Source of the DNA: Exophiala sp. HKRS030
Taxonomy: Eukaryota; Ascomycota; Eurotiomycetes; Chaetothyriales; Herpotrichiellaceae
DNA length: 64,000 bases
Assembly (NCBI GenBank): GCA_023897205.1
Contig: JAHWDD010000002.1
Span: 4,278,001 to 4,342,000 of the forward strand
Direction of reading: 5' to 3'
Below the pieces are notes generated by a model. That model ran no database searches and was not told the DNA's origin. It was given only the letters and a program-made list of their open reading frames with translations. Positions 37,381 through 51,173 of the stretch are shown here, in pieces. Every line of letters starts with the position of its first letter. Positions within the stretch are counted from its first letter, which is position 1. The position numbers were made by a program, and so were the translations under genes.

Positions 37381-39174
37381 CTAATTACCAGATTCAGACC
37401 GCCGCGCAATCCACCGAAGCTTCAACTCGTGGTTCCTCTTCATTTGCAATGTCAACTTTGGCGCACTGTCCAGCATAATACTTTCGAACCTTTGTTCGAT
37501 CTCGCGCGCCGTTTCGCTCTGGTGCTCTTTCACCGCCTCGACGCGATGCTCGGCGAACAGCGCCATGAACACGCTGACGAACTCGACCTGGCTGAACTTC
37601 ATACCGGGACAAACTCGTGGCCCTGCCGACCAAGGCACGAACGCCCCTTTGGGCGCTGGTTTGATGTTAGATGTGATGGTCGTTGTGCCAGGCGCAGCGG
37701 TCTGATCAATCAACCATCTCGCTGGATTGAAGGTTTGGGAGTCAGGGCCCCAGATTCTCGCATCCCGGTGAAGGCTTACAGCGTTGATGTAGATGGTTGT
37801 GTTTTTCGGAAAGACATAAGTCCGGTTGGAGGCTGTGTGAACGATGACATCGTGTTCTGCGTTGACTTCTCTGGGTATGTGGGTAAGTGGTGGGAACAGG
37901 CGCATCGTTTCGAACTGTAAGTTTGTCAGTGGGTCATTCGTTGTCCTCTTCCTTCGCGGTCGATGGTGAAACTTACCAACAGGGCAAGACAGCGCGGCAG
38001 TCTTGGGAATACCTCATTATACTCGAGCTCATCAGTTGATTTGCCCCGAGCACCTCACGGATCTCATCGTAGATCCATTCCTGCCATTCTGGGTGAGTGG
38101 CCAGTTCCGCAAGTGCATACGCCATGGTATTGGCCGTGGTGTCGAATCCCGCAGATGTGAAGATGAACAGATTACCGAGGATCTCTTCTTCTCTTAGGAT
38201 TTGCGTCGAACCAGAACCAATCTTTGTGTCTGTAGCAGTACTCGCATCGCTTTTGCTGAGTTTCACCAGCATGCTCATGAAATTACTCCGAGTAGTGTCT
38301 GCGTCGTTGATCTGGGACTGACGTTCTCGCTCCATCATGCGTCTCGTATGCACAGGAAATTCATTCTTCGCATGACCAATGATCTGCCAACTCGGCGAGA
38401 CAAAGGGAAGAGTCAGTAGACGAGCAGAGAAAACGGCAGACTCGACGATATTCTCGACCACGACTTTAGTTGCCTCCATGTATGTAAGGTGATGTCCGTA
38501 GGCGGGCTTTTCGTTCTCATTCTTCTTCCACGGCTGAGCTTGACCGAAGCCCGCCACACCTAGGACATTTATGGCGATGGTCTTCATACCCTGCATAGTG
38601 GCATTGGTGACGCCGTTGAAATCCTCCAGATAGGACTGCAGCATCTGGCGCGCTTGGCTGACCGACTCGCCAAAAACCACGCTCGAGAACCTTTCATTGA
38701 TATTAGGCGCGATCAGCTTCCGTTGCCGCGCCCAGTTCTCGCCTTCGCTGGTTAACAGGTTGGGCCCGAAGATGTTCATGATCACGCCAGTCATGGCGGT
38801 GATGGGGAAGTCTTTGTTTCGCTTCAACACCTCAACAGTGAGCTCGGGATCAATCACGGACAATTCATTAGACCCCGCCGTCACCAGAATCACGGCATCG
38901 CCGTACTTGTCGTGGATGCTCTCCTTGCTGTTGCGGAACTCAAATCCGTAGATGCCCAGGTTTATCGTCTCATACCATGCCGCCGGAAGGTATTTCTTGA
39001 AATACGGCTCCAGGGGACCGATAGAATCATCCATATCGGATTGTAAATGTTCCAAGGAATGATGAAGATAGGGAGACCTGTTTTGCGCGCTGAGATGTAA
39101 TTCCTCAGCAGGCTGTAGAGATTCGATGTGAGCCAGAGACCGAGAAGGCCGGACAAGATGATGAGCCAGTTCAT
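37381..39174 (-). CDS. Cytochrome P450 monooxygenase (two frame breaks)
   Basis: A microsomal P450 with an N-terminal hydrophobic anchor (MNWLIILSGLLGLWL). Exons are 39174-37977 and 37914-37381; about 577 residues after repair. Motifs are WARQRKLIAPNINE (C helix), SAGFDTTANT (I helix), ETMRLFPP (ExxR) and the haem loop WSAGPRVCPGMKF with the cysteine ligand. Two single-base losses are inferred: in the G run at 39013-39016 (+ strand), which restores ILSVPLEPYFKKYLPAAW, and near 38032-38037 (CTCGAG), which restores SSEYNEVFPRLPRCLAL before the intron. The WxRxRKxxxP signature resembles CYP3/4-clan fungal enzymes; the substrate cannot be predicted. No other biosynthetic gene is adjacent. Confidence 0.87.
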
Positions 39175-40067
39175 GTTGCTCGCCAAAGGATACTGTCTAC
39201 AGCGAGCGAAACCGAGTGCAAGTGACGAGGAGGGTTGAATCCTAGAGCCTTGCACGGAGTCCTTACAACCAAGCTATCTCCATATAAATATTGGACTTGG
39301 AACGATATTCAATACATCTCCAGCTGGTGGTGAGGTGTCAACCCAGAGTTCATTGTCGGTCTGGAAGGGGCTTTCTTTTTTTCCTGTGGGAAGCACTTCG
39401 AAGGATTCCTCCAGCCCCGGTCATTTGCTGGGTTACTAAGGCGTGCTGCAGGATACGAGATATTCGAATCCGCGCTGGGCCAACCACTCGCAACCGCCCA
39501 CCCTACCAATGCTCAAATAAGACTTTCCTTGCGACGAAACGAAATCTGACTGGGCAGTGGGCAAAGGCGATGGAAGGAGTGGGTCGCCGTTTACCAGAGT
39601 AAATTATGTTTAATTTGGATTGCTTACTGGCCCGGGGCATGTGTCTCTCGTCCATCGATAAGACAATGTAAGACACCAACGAGGGGCTTAAATGTCATGT
39701 TAGCGATTGCTGGTATGCAGAGGCAACTTGTGAAGAGAGAGTGACAATTGCTAGAGCAGAAGTCAAGAGGCTCTTTGGATCACAAGGCAATCGTATCGAC
39801 GACTCGACGACCCCAACAACTTGCCGCCCAATTTCTACGTGGAACATGTCTAATGGAGACAACGTTATCAGGCTTTTGGAAGCCAATACGGGGAGATCTT
39901 GTCTCTAGGCACGCAAGAATGGTCGATACGGCAGAACTTCGCGAGGAAAGTCTTACACCTCGTACAAACCACCATCAGCTCACCCGGATAACCAAGGGAC
40001 GAAGAATATGATCCAGGAGCGAATCGTAGGGCACGACCTATTGTCTTGGCTTTCTCTATTTGTGACA
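39175..40067. other. Intergenic, P450 promoter side
   Basis: About 890 bases between two minus-strand genes; no gene supported. A TATAAATA at about 39283-39290 (minus-strand TATTTATA) lies roughly 110 bases upstream of the P450 start. Confidence 0.4.
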
Positions 40068-42362
40068 TTACAGAAGTCCACGTTGGTACTCCTCCCCATA
40101 GATGTTTCGCATGATGCCACACTTCCAGCATAACGCATCGTCATCCTCGAGGTTTTCTTCCTCTTGTTGGTCAGTCATGAAACAGTCTTCAGCACTGACA
40201 TTAGTGTCAGGGTTGCAACGGATCCGCTCCAGAAGACGATCCCACCAGGTCTCCTGTCTGCTGTACAAATCGTACACTATCCGGCCACATTGAGCACAGA
40301 AAGTTTGAGGGAAATCATATGGCTGAAAATCAAGCCTAAACAGTTTCAGTAGAGCGGCATCCGTCCAACCTCGCTCACGCAGTGGACATTGCTTGAGCTC
40401 GTTCGCAACGAAGTTCGGCATGTCATACTTCAATTCGCGGAGGATCTGTCGCCAGCGGAAGAAGGATTCCGATCTTCGCATGGCTATGGACGTGGGGGTC
40501 TCCCATATCTCTTGATAACCTGAGCCGTAAGAGTTCCTTACAGCTGCTGTGCGGTGAGGGTCGAATCCTCGCTCCAGCATCAACTTGATTCCCGGTATTG
40601 TTGATGAAGGGAATTTCTCTGCGATCTTTGCGTGAACCGCAGTCAGTGCACCTTCTGATAAAACTGCATGCACCTTGTCTCTGGTGATATTGAGCACGCG
40701 CCTGACTAACTCAACGTCTTCCAGGCAGAATGTTAGTAGCCAAGCCACTATCTCATCCGAATGGTTATCTTGGAGATACGCGAAGAACGTATCCAGCAGC
40801 CACTTGGAGACCTCCGAACTGTGTGACAGACCAGTAGACCGCCGCTCACGCTCGAGCAGTACAAGGATCATCTTCCACGCTTGCCCTTCATGGTCTGCGA
40901 AATCTAGGTCTTCAACCAACAGACGCATACTATCAATCCTTTGCTGTGCAGGGATTTGTGCCGAGCTTTTGATGGTCGCCGCCACAACAAGAGGTGAGCA
41001 CTGCTCATAGTTACCAGCAGGGAAATCAAATGTCAAGGCCTTCCTATCCGCGCCCAGCTTTATGAGCAGGTTGATCATGGGTATGTCGCAGTTCCACGCT
41101 GCGAAGTGAAGAGGCATCCAGCCTTGGTGATTGGTGTCAAGAGGAGATGCATCGCCACGCTTGAGGAGAGATTGCACACCAGCCAGGTTGCCTGTCTTGA
41201 CAAACTCAAAAATCAAAGCATTATCAGGGACGGGCCTGAAGGTCCGAATTGTGTTTTTCCAGCCGGTGTGCAATCGGTGTGATGTGAAAGTGAGACCGTA
41301 GCGAAGACCTAGGCGGACGAGCCAGGCTGCTGGATAGAATGTGAATTGTGACTGCAACTCGATGCGGCGGGACAGGATCTCATCATCTGAGAGTGCCGAG
41401 TTCTCACTGCTAGAGTCGTCGATGGCGTCCTCGATATAGAACTTTTGAGTGGTGACATAAGTCGTGCCAAAGAAGCCTCGCTGAATAGCAGCGTAGGATC
41501 CATGAAAGTTGCGGCCACTTAGGTGGCGTTGACGATGTAAGGCAATTGAATCGTCAGAACCACGTCGATCGTTACCGTCCTTCTCAATGTCTATGCCATA
41601 CGTATCACTCTGCGTTTCGCCATGCGCTGAAACTTGTTGCTCGGTTGCCACAGCCTTCTCAACCTTAGGAGACGACGGTACTGCCACGTCATCCGTCAAA
41701 CGTCTCGTCAGCTTTTGCACGACATCATCCATTTCAGCTCTCATAGCCCGTCGAAGCAAGGGCGGGATGTCGTCGAGCATCTGGCGCATCTCGCCACGCA
41801 GGTCTTGAATATGGGTCTCCAGTCCAGAAACATCTTGTGTCACGGTATTAACTACTGTTACTGACCTTTCCAGCTTCAAGTTCGCAAAACCTGTCTGGAT
41901 CGCAGTGATTGTCGAGTCCTTTGTCTCATATTGTATCCTTTCATTCAACCCGAGCCGTGCTAGCAGAAGGGTCGTCTTTGCTTCACCTAACGAGATGCGG
42001 AACTTTTGCAACTGGTCACTTTTGAAGGAAACCTTGAAGCTCTTCCATGTCCGGAGTCTCCAATTTCCAGATGCCAGGCCCGGCTCTAACTCTGTTGTCA
42101 GATCTCTCAGAGCCGTGACATGAGTCTCAATGTTTTGTAGAGCCGCCTTCAATGTGTCATCAGGAGGAGCACTACTCAATTGTTGTTCTTTGGCTTTGAT
42201 CTCCAGGACGATTTGCTGCAGAAGACGAAGTTCCTCCACCAAGTCTCTGATGTCTTTCGGTGCATCTTTGACATTGTCCCAGAACTCACAGAGACTCTTG
42301 ATGCTCTCCGCGAGTTGTATGGCTAGGGAGACGACGGCGATGACACCAGCCGCGGTCTCCAT
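40068..42362 (-). CDS. HeLo-like N-terminal domain protein with ankyrin repeats
   Basis: A 764-residue single-exon protein. Residues 1-130 (METAAGVIAVVSLAIQLAES...) match the fungal N-terminal domain of STAND/HeLo-like proteins, linked to incompatibility and regulated cell death. No NACHT or NB-ARC motor follows. Residues 150-215 are helical and probably coiled. A disordered, charged linker runs to 340. FRPVPDNALIFEFVKTGNLA begins the ankyrin section (about 374-470): GWMPLHFAAWNCDIPMINLL and LIKLGADRKA are typical repeat text. The C-terminus has two CxxC pairs (FCAQCG and LCWKCG), possibly a zinc knuckle, with an acidic stretch between. Role as a cell-death or self-recognition effector is inference. 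Confidence 0.8.
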   Translation of the reverse strand: METAAGVIAVVSLAIQLAESIKSLCEFWDNVKDAPKDIRDLVEELRLLQQIVLEIKAKEQQLSSAPPDDTLKAALQNIETHVTALRDLTTELEPGLASGNWRLRTWKSFKVSFKSDQLQKFRISLGEAKTTLLLARLGLNERIQYETKDSTITAIQTGFANLKLERSVTVVNTVTQDVSGLETHIQDLRGEMRQMLDDIPPLLRRAMRAEMDDVVQKLTRRLTDDVAVPSSPKVEKAVATEQQVSAHGETQSDTYGIDIEKDGNDRRGSDDSIALHRQRHLSGRNFHGSYAAIQRGFFGTTYVTTQKFYIEDAIDDSSSENSALSDDEILSRRIELQSQFTFYPAAWLVRLGLRYGLTFTSHRLHTGWKNTIRTFRPVPDNALIFEFVKTGNLAGVQSLLKRGDASPLDTNHQGWMPLHFAAWNCDIPMINLLIKLGADRKALTFDFPAGNYEQCSPLVVAATIKSSAQIPAQQRIDSMRLLVEDLDFADHEGQAWKMILVLLERERRSTGLSHSSEVSKWLLDTFFAYLQDNHSDEIVAWLLTFCLEDVELVRRVLNITRDKVHAVLSEGALTAVHAKIAEKFPSSTIPGIKLMLERGFDPHRTAAVRNSYGSGYQEIWETPTSIAMRRSESFFRWRQILRELKYDMPNFVANELKQCPLRERGWTDAALLKLFRLDFQPYDFPQTFCAQCGRIVYDLYSRQETWWDRLLERIRCNPDTNVSAEDCFMTDQQEEENLEDDDALCWKCGIMRNIYGEEYQRGLL

Positions 42363-42922
42363 AGTTCATGATGGCCAGCTTCAATGGTAATTCCACGCCT
42401 TCATTTCACCAGATTGTCAACGATGATTCCGCCTTGGTGGGATCAACAATCATAGAATCAGCTGATGCCATGGTTCGGCTGAGATAGAGGCCAAGCGCGA
42501 TTGCGTGCCTTGTCTGTACTGCAACGCTAAATCCAGATGGACGAAATCCGGGACTTCGCTGTTCTTGGCGGCAGACGGCCGCTCTCGAAGCGGCCTGCAA
42601 CCTTGCATGAACGGTGCAGACTGCAGTTGTAGCGTGTGATAAAGATGCAATTCGCTGCTTGGGTTCTGGGTTGGATAGGCTAGAGTGGTCAAGGTGGTTG
42701 TGAATCAGTGATGACCCAAACTCAGTTCGAGATCGCCATCTGGGAATAACATTGATTACTCCACTAACTATCTTGTTTCCGGTTTCTCCCTTTGACTCAA
42801 CCTTCTATCAAACTTCATTGCGCAATTTCAGGTTGGGAGGGCGTAGAGCATCGTCCTGGGGTATTGATTGTAATGTGAGAGCATGGGCCTCCATTCTATC
42901 TACTGTGACATGAATTCTATTT
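42363..42922. other. Intergenic, cct4 3' end to ankyrin gene 5' end
   Basis: About 560 bases with no supported gene. It contains the promoter of the HeLo-like/ankyrin gene. Confidence 0.45.
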
Positions 42923-44585
42923 TCATCGTGACAAGGCAATATCGTCGATCCTCAGTATCATCTTTACCGTCTCCGCCGCCAGCTCAATCGCACTCGTGCT
43001 AACAAGCAGAGGCTGTAGCACTTTCTCGTCCGTGATGTTCGTCTTGACACCTCCGCTTCGAATACTAACTCCCGCATTCTTTTCCCCTGATCATGTCGAT
43101 GCCTGAGGTCAGTCACCACTTTGATGCTATTGAGACCTGCGTTTTCCGCCAGAGTGGTCGGAATCACTTCCATGGCATCTGCAAACGCTTTCCAACAAAT
43201 GGCTTCTGTGCCAGTTAATTCCCGCGCCTGTTTGGATAACTGATGAGCAACTTCAATTTCTGGGGCACCTCCACCTGCAATCAAGGCCTTCTTCTTGACG
43301 AGACAACGTATCACACAAAGCGCATCGTGAAGTGAACGTTCTGCCTCATCCAAGATCAAGGTATTTGCACCTCGAGCGATAATCGAAACGGTCTGGTTAT
43401 GAGGAGACGAGTTTCTGATGCCCGAGATTTTGACATAACGCGCACCAGATGCTTGAACTTCTTCCACCAGATCCGCAGTTCCTAGTTTGTCCTCGGTAAA
43501 AGTATCAATGTTGGCGATTGGTTTGCAACCAGTACTCTTACACAGGAATTCAACTTCGTCCCTCTCAATATCTTTGATGGCGAGTATCTTCAACCTAGAT
43601 AGGAAGTGTAGAGAGAGCTCATTGACAGCATCCCGTAGAATGGATTTCTGGATAAGCAGCACATTGCACTTGGCCTTCTGAATTTTCTTGACCATGTTAA
43701 GCAGATATGTTCGCTCCTCCTTCAGAATCTTGTCCATTTGTCGATAGTCGTTGACGACTATCTGGTTTTCCATGTCCGGTTTGGGCGGGCTGAGTTGGAA
43801 CTGGATGAGAGCAATTCGGGCTTTTTCTATCCTCGTAGGACCACCACTGCTCTTAATGACCGGCTGGTTGAGCACCAGACCATCAATCATCTCCGAATCC
43901 TCGATGGTGCCGCCAACTTTTTTGATGATGCGAATATTTCTAAGATCCACATTGTCTGCAGTCTTGGGGTCAATTGTCTTGAGAACAGAATCAACAGCGA
44001 TCGGGCCGAGTAAGCCGGAATGTTGGGAGACGATCTTGGAAGAGAGAGAGGTGGAGGCGGCTTGTAATAGTGTTGTACGGTCTGAAAGAGAGATTGGTTG
44101 AGACATGTCCTGTAGGATGCCAACTGCGGCCTTTGCGGCTCGTTGAAATGATTCGGAGATAATGGTGGGATGTATGCCTTTGGAAAGTAATCGGTCTGCG
44201 GCTCCTAGCAGACTTCCAGCGATGACAACAACTGAAGTGGTTCCATCACCCGCCTCAACATCCTGGGCAGCGCTCAAGTCGACCAGCATTTTGGCCGCAG
44301 GGTGCATAACGCTCATGCTCTTCAACATTGTGTTTCCATCGTTGGTGATCAAGTTCTCGCCTTTGCCTGACTGAATCATTTTGTCCATGCCTCGTGGACC
44401 AAGAGAGGTTCGGATGGCATCAGAGACGGCTCTGGCAGCCATGATGTTGGCACTTCGCACCGCCATGGGCTTTTCCTTGTCCTAACGGCATCGTTAACTT
44501 GTGTATAAGGTTGTGCGCAATTCTTCCATCTCACCTTGAAGGCAGCATTGCCAAAATTGCCTTGAATGCCCAAGGCTGCAGCCAT
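42923..44585 (-). CDS. cct4: CCT/TRiC chaperonin subunit delta
   Basis: One of eight subunits of the cytosolic group II chaperonin that folds actin, tubulin and WD proteins. Exons are 44585-44535 ([17 protein letters not shown]) and 44481-42923; 536 residues after repair. Motifs are [38 protein letters not shown] (ATP site), [20 protein letters not shown] and [16 protein letters not shown]. One base is missing where a T run meets CCCC (43080-43087 on the + strand). With it restored the end reads [20 protein letters not shown], then the family-typical C-terminus IDDIALSR and a stop at 42923-42925. It faces rpt1 across a 620-bp shared upstream region. Confidence 0.93.
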
Positions 44586-45205
44586 GATGACTGAGTGGTC
44601 GGAGGAAAGCTAGTCGATACGACAATGAGGGGACAGGATTCGCAAAAGAACAGGTTTCCGTGTTGGTGCAAGAACAAAGGGTGATATGATCCCGGAAATG
44701 AAGCCTAGTGAAATTTCGAGGGTAGCCCACTAGTGACCGCGTCCACAATATCGAGATGCGCAAAAGTTGGAGGGTTGAAGTTGTGGCTAATGAGGGACAT
44801 TAATGGCGGTGCAGGGGCAGGTGAGCCACACGCACTGAAGAGTAGCGGCGATCATATGAAGCGTGAGCCGCAAGTTTGGGGATTCACTGTGGCGCCAGGA
44901 TCGCTGTGGCTCGGTCACGCTCGGTGTTAGTGGCTGTAGGTTGTTCAGGCACAGCATCGATTACGATTACGGAAGTCAACACTGCGTTCTGGTCTGCATC
45001 CGCATCTACGTCTACATCCACCTCAGTATCATCCATTCCCTCAACATCATCACCCTCAACAACAAACGTATCACCTACCGTCTTTCGAATCCCCACGACT
45101 CCAGCCTAGCAGCTTCTTCTTCCTCTTCGTTTCGCCTCTATCCTAGACCTGCTTTATCCCTTCCTCCCTGTGCATGCCCATCGCCTACTGACTCCACTGT
45201 TCAAT
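44586..45205. promoter_or_regulatory. Bidirectional upstream region, cct4 and rpt1
   Basis: 620 bases between two divergent proteostasis genes. No proteasome-associated element like GGTGGCAAA is seen. The role as a shared promoter is inferred from layout only. Confidence 0.45.
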
Positions 45206-46750
45206 ATGCCTAGCGCAACTGGCTCCAACTGGGAGAAGTACAAGAAAGAATTCGCCGATGATGAAGTGCCGGAGAAGAAGATCACACCTCTGACCGATGA
45301 GTAAGTCGGTCTCGTCTTCGGAATTAGGGTTTCTAATGACAAATTAGGGATATTCAAGTTTTGAAGACATATGGCGCCGCTCCCTATGCCGCCGCGCTCA
45401 AGAATCTCGAGAAACAAATAAAAGAGAAGCAACAAAGCGTCAATGAGAAGATAGGCGTGAAAGAGTCTGATACGGGTCTTGCTCCACCTCATTTATGGGA
45501 TGTCGCCGCCGATCGGCAACGAATGTCAGAAGAACAGCCACTACAAGTCGCCCGTTGCACAAAGATCATCCAAGATGAAAAAGACAGCGAAAAGAGCAAG
45601 TATGTCATCAATGTCAAGCAGATAGCAAAATTCGTCGTCAACTTGGGAGAACGTGTCAGTCCCACCGATATCGAAGAAGGCATGCGCGTTGGTGTTGACC
45701 GTCAGAAATATTCCATCATGCTTCCCCTACCACCCAAAATCGATCCTTCTGTTACCATGATGACGGTCGAAGAGAAACCTGATGTCACGTATGGAGACGT
45801 CGGTGGCTGCAAGGAACAGATTGAAAAGTTGAGGGAAGTGGTTGAGATGCCGCTACTTTCGCCTGAACGGTTTGTTACCCTGGGCATTGATCCACCTAAA
45901 GGCGCTCTACTTTATGGTCCTCCAGGAACGGGTAAGACTCTTTGCGCAAGAGCTGTTGCCAACCGAACAGACGCGACCTTCATCAGAGTCATTGGTTCGG
46001 AGCTGGTCCAGAAGTACGTAGGGGAAGGTGCACGGATGGTACGAGAACTTTTCGAAATGGCACGAACGAAGAAGGCATGTATCATCTTCTTCGATGAAAT
46101 CGACGCGATTGGTGGAGCTAGATTCGACGATGGTGCTGGGGGCGACAATGAAGTGCAGAGGACCATGTTGGAACTGATCACACAGCTTGATGGCTTCGAT
46201 TCGAGAGGAAACATCAAAGTTATGTTTGCAACTAACAGACCATCCACTTTGGACCCGGCACTGATGCGACCGGGTCGAATTGATCGCAAGATCGAGTTCT
46301 CTTTGCCCGATCTTGACGGAAGGGCAAATATTCTTCGCATTGTGAGTGCACCCTTGCTCTCCCTGTTACTATACACACAGTGGGCATATCACACTGACTG
46401 GAACTCTCTATAGCACGCAAAGAGTATGAGTGTCGAACGCGACATCAGATGGGAGTTGATAAGTCGATTATGTCCAAATGCTACGGGGGCAGAGCTTCGA
46501 AGTGTCGCAACAGAGGCCGGGATGTTCGCCATCCGAGCTCGGCGGAAGGTCGCTACCGAGAAAGACTTCCTGGCTGCTGTCGAAAAGGTCATCAAGTAAG
46601 TCTCCATGAAATTGTCGCTTCTATTGACTATACTGATGTCGTCACTACAGGGGTAACCACAAATTCAACTCAACCTCAACATGTAAGTGGACGGCGTTTT
46701 CAGACCGGGATCTTCAACTAATCGTGTGCATAGATATGCAATATAATTAG
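45206..46750 (+). CDS. rpt1: 26S proteasome regulatory ATPase Rpt1
   Basis: An AAA ATPase of the 19S base ring that unfolds substrates into the 20S core. Exons 45206-45300, 45348-46341, 46414-46595, 46651-46682 and 46734-46750 sum to 1,320 nt, 439 residues. It starts [21 protein letters not shown] coiled coil ([18 protein letters not shown]) and OB region precede the AAA domain: [20 protein letters not shown] (Walker A), [12 protein letters not shown] (Walker B) and [20 protein letters not shown] (sensor/arginine-finger region). The last exon is 17 nt and encodes the ending of TSTYMQYN, matching Rpt1 orthologues, which lack a terminal HbYX motif. No frame break. Identity is secure. Confidence 0.96.
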
Positions 46751-47442
46751 AGACTGGCAGCACGTCGTCGCATCTTGTTTGAGTAGCTGAGCGTTTTCGT
46801 TTTGATGCATTTAGGCTACAGCAGGGTAGAATGCTGAGCGGCCTCTTAGAAGACCTGTACCATAGCCAATCAATACAGAGAAATACCAGTCAAGCTGACC
46901 ATACTGTGCCATGCCTACAGCAAGCCATTGTTGGAATTGTGCAGGAGAAGAGGGTAAAGTAGAGCTGCTTTAATTCCGAGATTTTCCGTGCTGCCGGAGA
47001 GAGAATTAGTAACACAGGTCGCGTCGAATATGAGGTTCAACGATGATGGTTATTGAAGAGCATTGTTGTCGATTTTCGATCGCCTTTGTAGCACCTAACA
47101 TGGAATCTTGAATCAAATCATGTTCAGTTCCTGTCTTGAAGATTTGTAGAGTAAAAGAACGAGAAGTCATGCGTAGAGGCATTGTACCTAGGTAAGTATG
47201 GTGTATGCTGCTGATATTGGAGCATCTGTGATTGGCCGAATACGGAGCAACTGCGCCGTTGGTCCAGTCCGAGGCTCTCGATCTTGGTGCTTGGGTCTCG
47301 TCCTAAGCTAAATCGTAGAGTCAACGACGCCATCGACTTTGAATCTCTTCGCCTTCGACTTCCACCCTATTCCTTCCCAGGTTCATCTCCTAATCTCTCC
47401 TCTCTCTTTAACCTGGTGGATTGATCTGAAAGCTGCGCAAAC
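46751..47442. other. Intergenic, rpt1 to sdh1
   Basis: About 690 bases. No gene is seen; the right end is pyrimidine-rich (47340-47410), likely the sdh1 leader. Confidence 0.45.
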
Positions 47443-49653
<2,211 letters not shown>

Positions 49654-49844
49654 GCCAGGTCCCTCGTCCGAGTACTTGATGTCAGGCACGATGGGATTGA
49701 GGTGCGTGCAGAGTACATTATGGCATCCTTTTGGTGCGTGCACGGTTAGGAAGCATGACTTGAGATTCAATATACCAACGTGTAAAAAATAACATCAATT
49801 ATCTACGACCAAGGATTGTTTCAGCTTTGGAACGGTGACCATGG

Positions 49845-50220
49845 CTATTCTCCGATGACATATTCGCAACCTGCCGTCGATTTGTGTTAGCAGTTGTAGC
49901 TAGAGCCTCGTGTGCTAACCTTGCTAACGACGTTGTAGCAAATCGTGGCACCCACCTTGATCGCCCATCCATACCTCGTGAACTTTTCCCGCTGGGACAT
50001 CTATCCTAGCACCCACGCCGAATGTTTCTTTGCCTGGATTGGAGTCATGGGGATAAGTGATGGTCAGCGATCCTCGACGGATCAGGTGTGTGGTCAATCC
50101 AGAGTGGGAATGGGGTGGGTAATGGGCGTTGGGAGGGTCGGTCCAGGTGAAAACATGGCCGAAGCCCCAGCCACGAACGGTCTTTTCGTCTTCAGAGCGA
50201 GTAGCAGTGCGGCTTGACAT
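49845..50220 (-). CDS. Small single-domain cupin protein
   Basis: Exons are 50220-49956 and 49870-49845, 96 residues. The sequence contains HYPPHSHSGLTTHLIRRGSL, a cupin motif 1 (HxH...), and IDVPAGKVHEVWMGDQGCEY of motif 2, whose end is supplied by the second exon (stop at 49845-49847). Such small cupins bind a metal and often act as isomerases, dioxygenases or sensors; the activity here is unknown. A longer in-frame start upstream exists, but its extra residues look non-conserved. It is convergent with sdh1, 190 bp away. Confidence 0.75.
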
Positions 50221-51173
50221 GTTTTTGGAATGAGTACTTGTGTGAGGTTGGTGTCTACAGTTCGATATCAACTGGGGCCTGGGCCTAGCAGACTCACGCA
50301 GATTATACGTCATCCTAGGGATTTTGGTAAGACCCCGCATTTGATATAATATTGAAATTATATATATTGAATTACATGTTGAATCACGAGTCTCGACTCG
50401 ATGAAGATGCTCAACCCTATGTCTCCTTCAGCATGGCATATTGCCATGGCCACACTGGCCCTCTTCTACTCTCCTTGGTGAAAGTAAATGGAGGGCAACT
50501 AGGCAGACCTCTCCTTCAGCCCTCAGCCTCCAGCTTCTTAGCCTCCCTTCTTTCTGAATCGGGCTTGGCGTACGCCATTTGGGGCCAGGAACCTGAAATT
50601 GAAAGTTGATTGTTGTCAGGCGTTTCACAGGCTGGCGCTGGAATTTCCCACCTTTCATGATCCTTCGGCCTTTGAACCTCGCAAGGTCTTTTTGATTCTT
50701 ACCAAGTCATTTCATGCTGGCCACCTAGTAAGTACTTGTTCAAATTTGCAGAATTCGGCTGCCGGCGACTCTGTGCCAACTTGACCCATTGCGTGCTGGG
50801 GCATGATAACGTAACGTCTTTATCGTTTGTTGGTCAGTCACCATACACGATTCTAGACTCTAGGACTCAAGACTCATACCTCCTGGCGCATCCTTTTGAT
50901 CCTGCGTTACTGATCCTTCAACTTCGTCCGCAGATATGCAACCTGCTGCTTCAGCGCCCCTCCCCTGATCACTCCGAGTCCTTCCTTTGCCATATCTTTT
51001 GCGAATAACTGAACCTGTATCAGACCGTCATCTTTCCATCCATATCACTATCCTCGGACTCCTACATCGACCATCGTACGCTCAAATACCTCACCCTCTC
51101 AGCATCGCTCGATACCGTGTGATTGCCAGCAGCAGCAGCAGCAGCAGCAACACCACCACCACCTACCACCCCC
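50221..51173. other. Divergent upstream region, cupin and phospholipase C
   Basis: About 950 bases without a supported gene. A (CAG)n stretch at about 51128-51148 is followed by CAC repeats immediately upstream of the phospholipase start. Confidence 0.45.
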
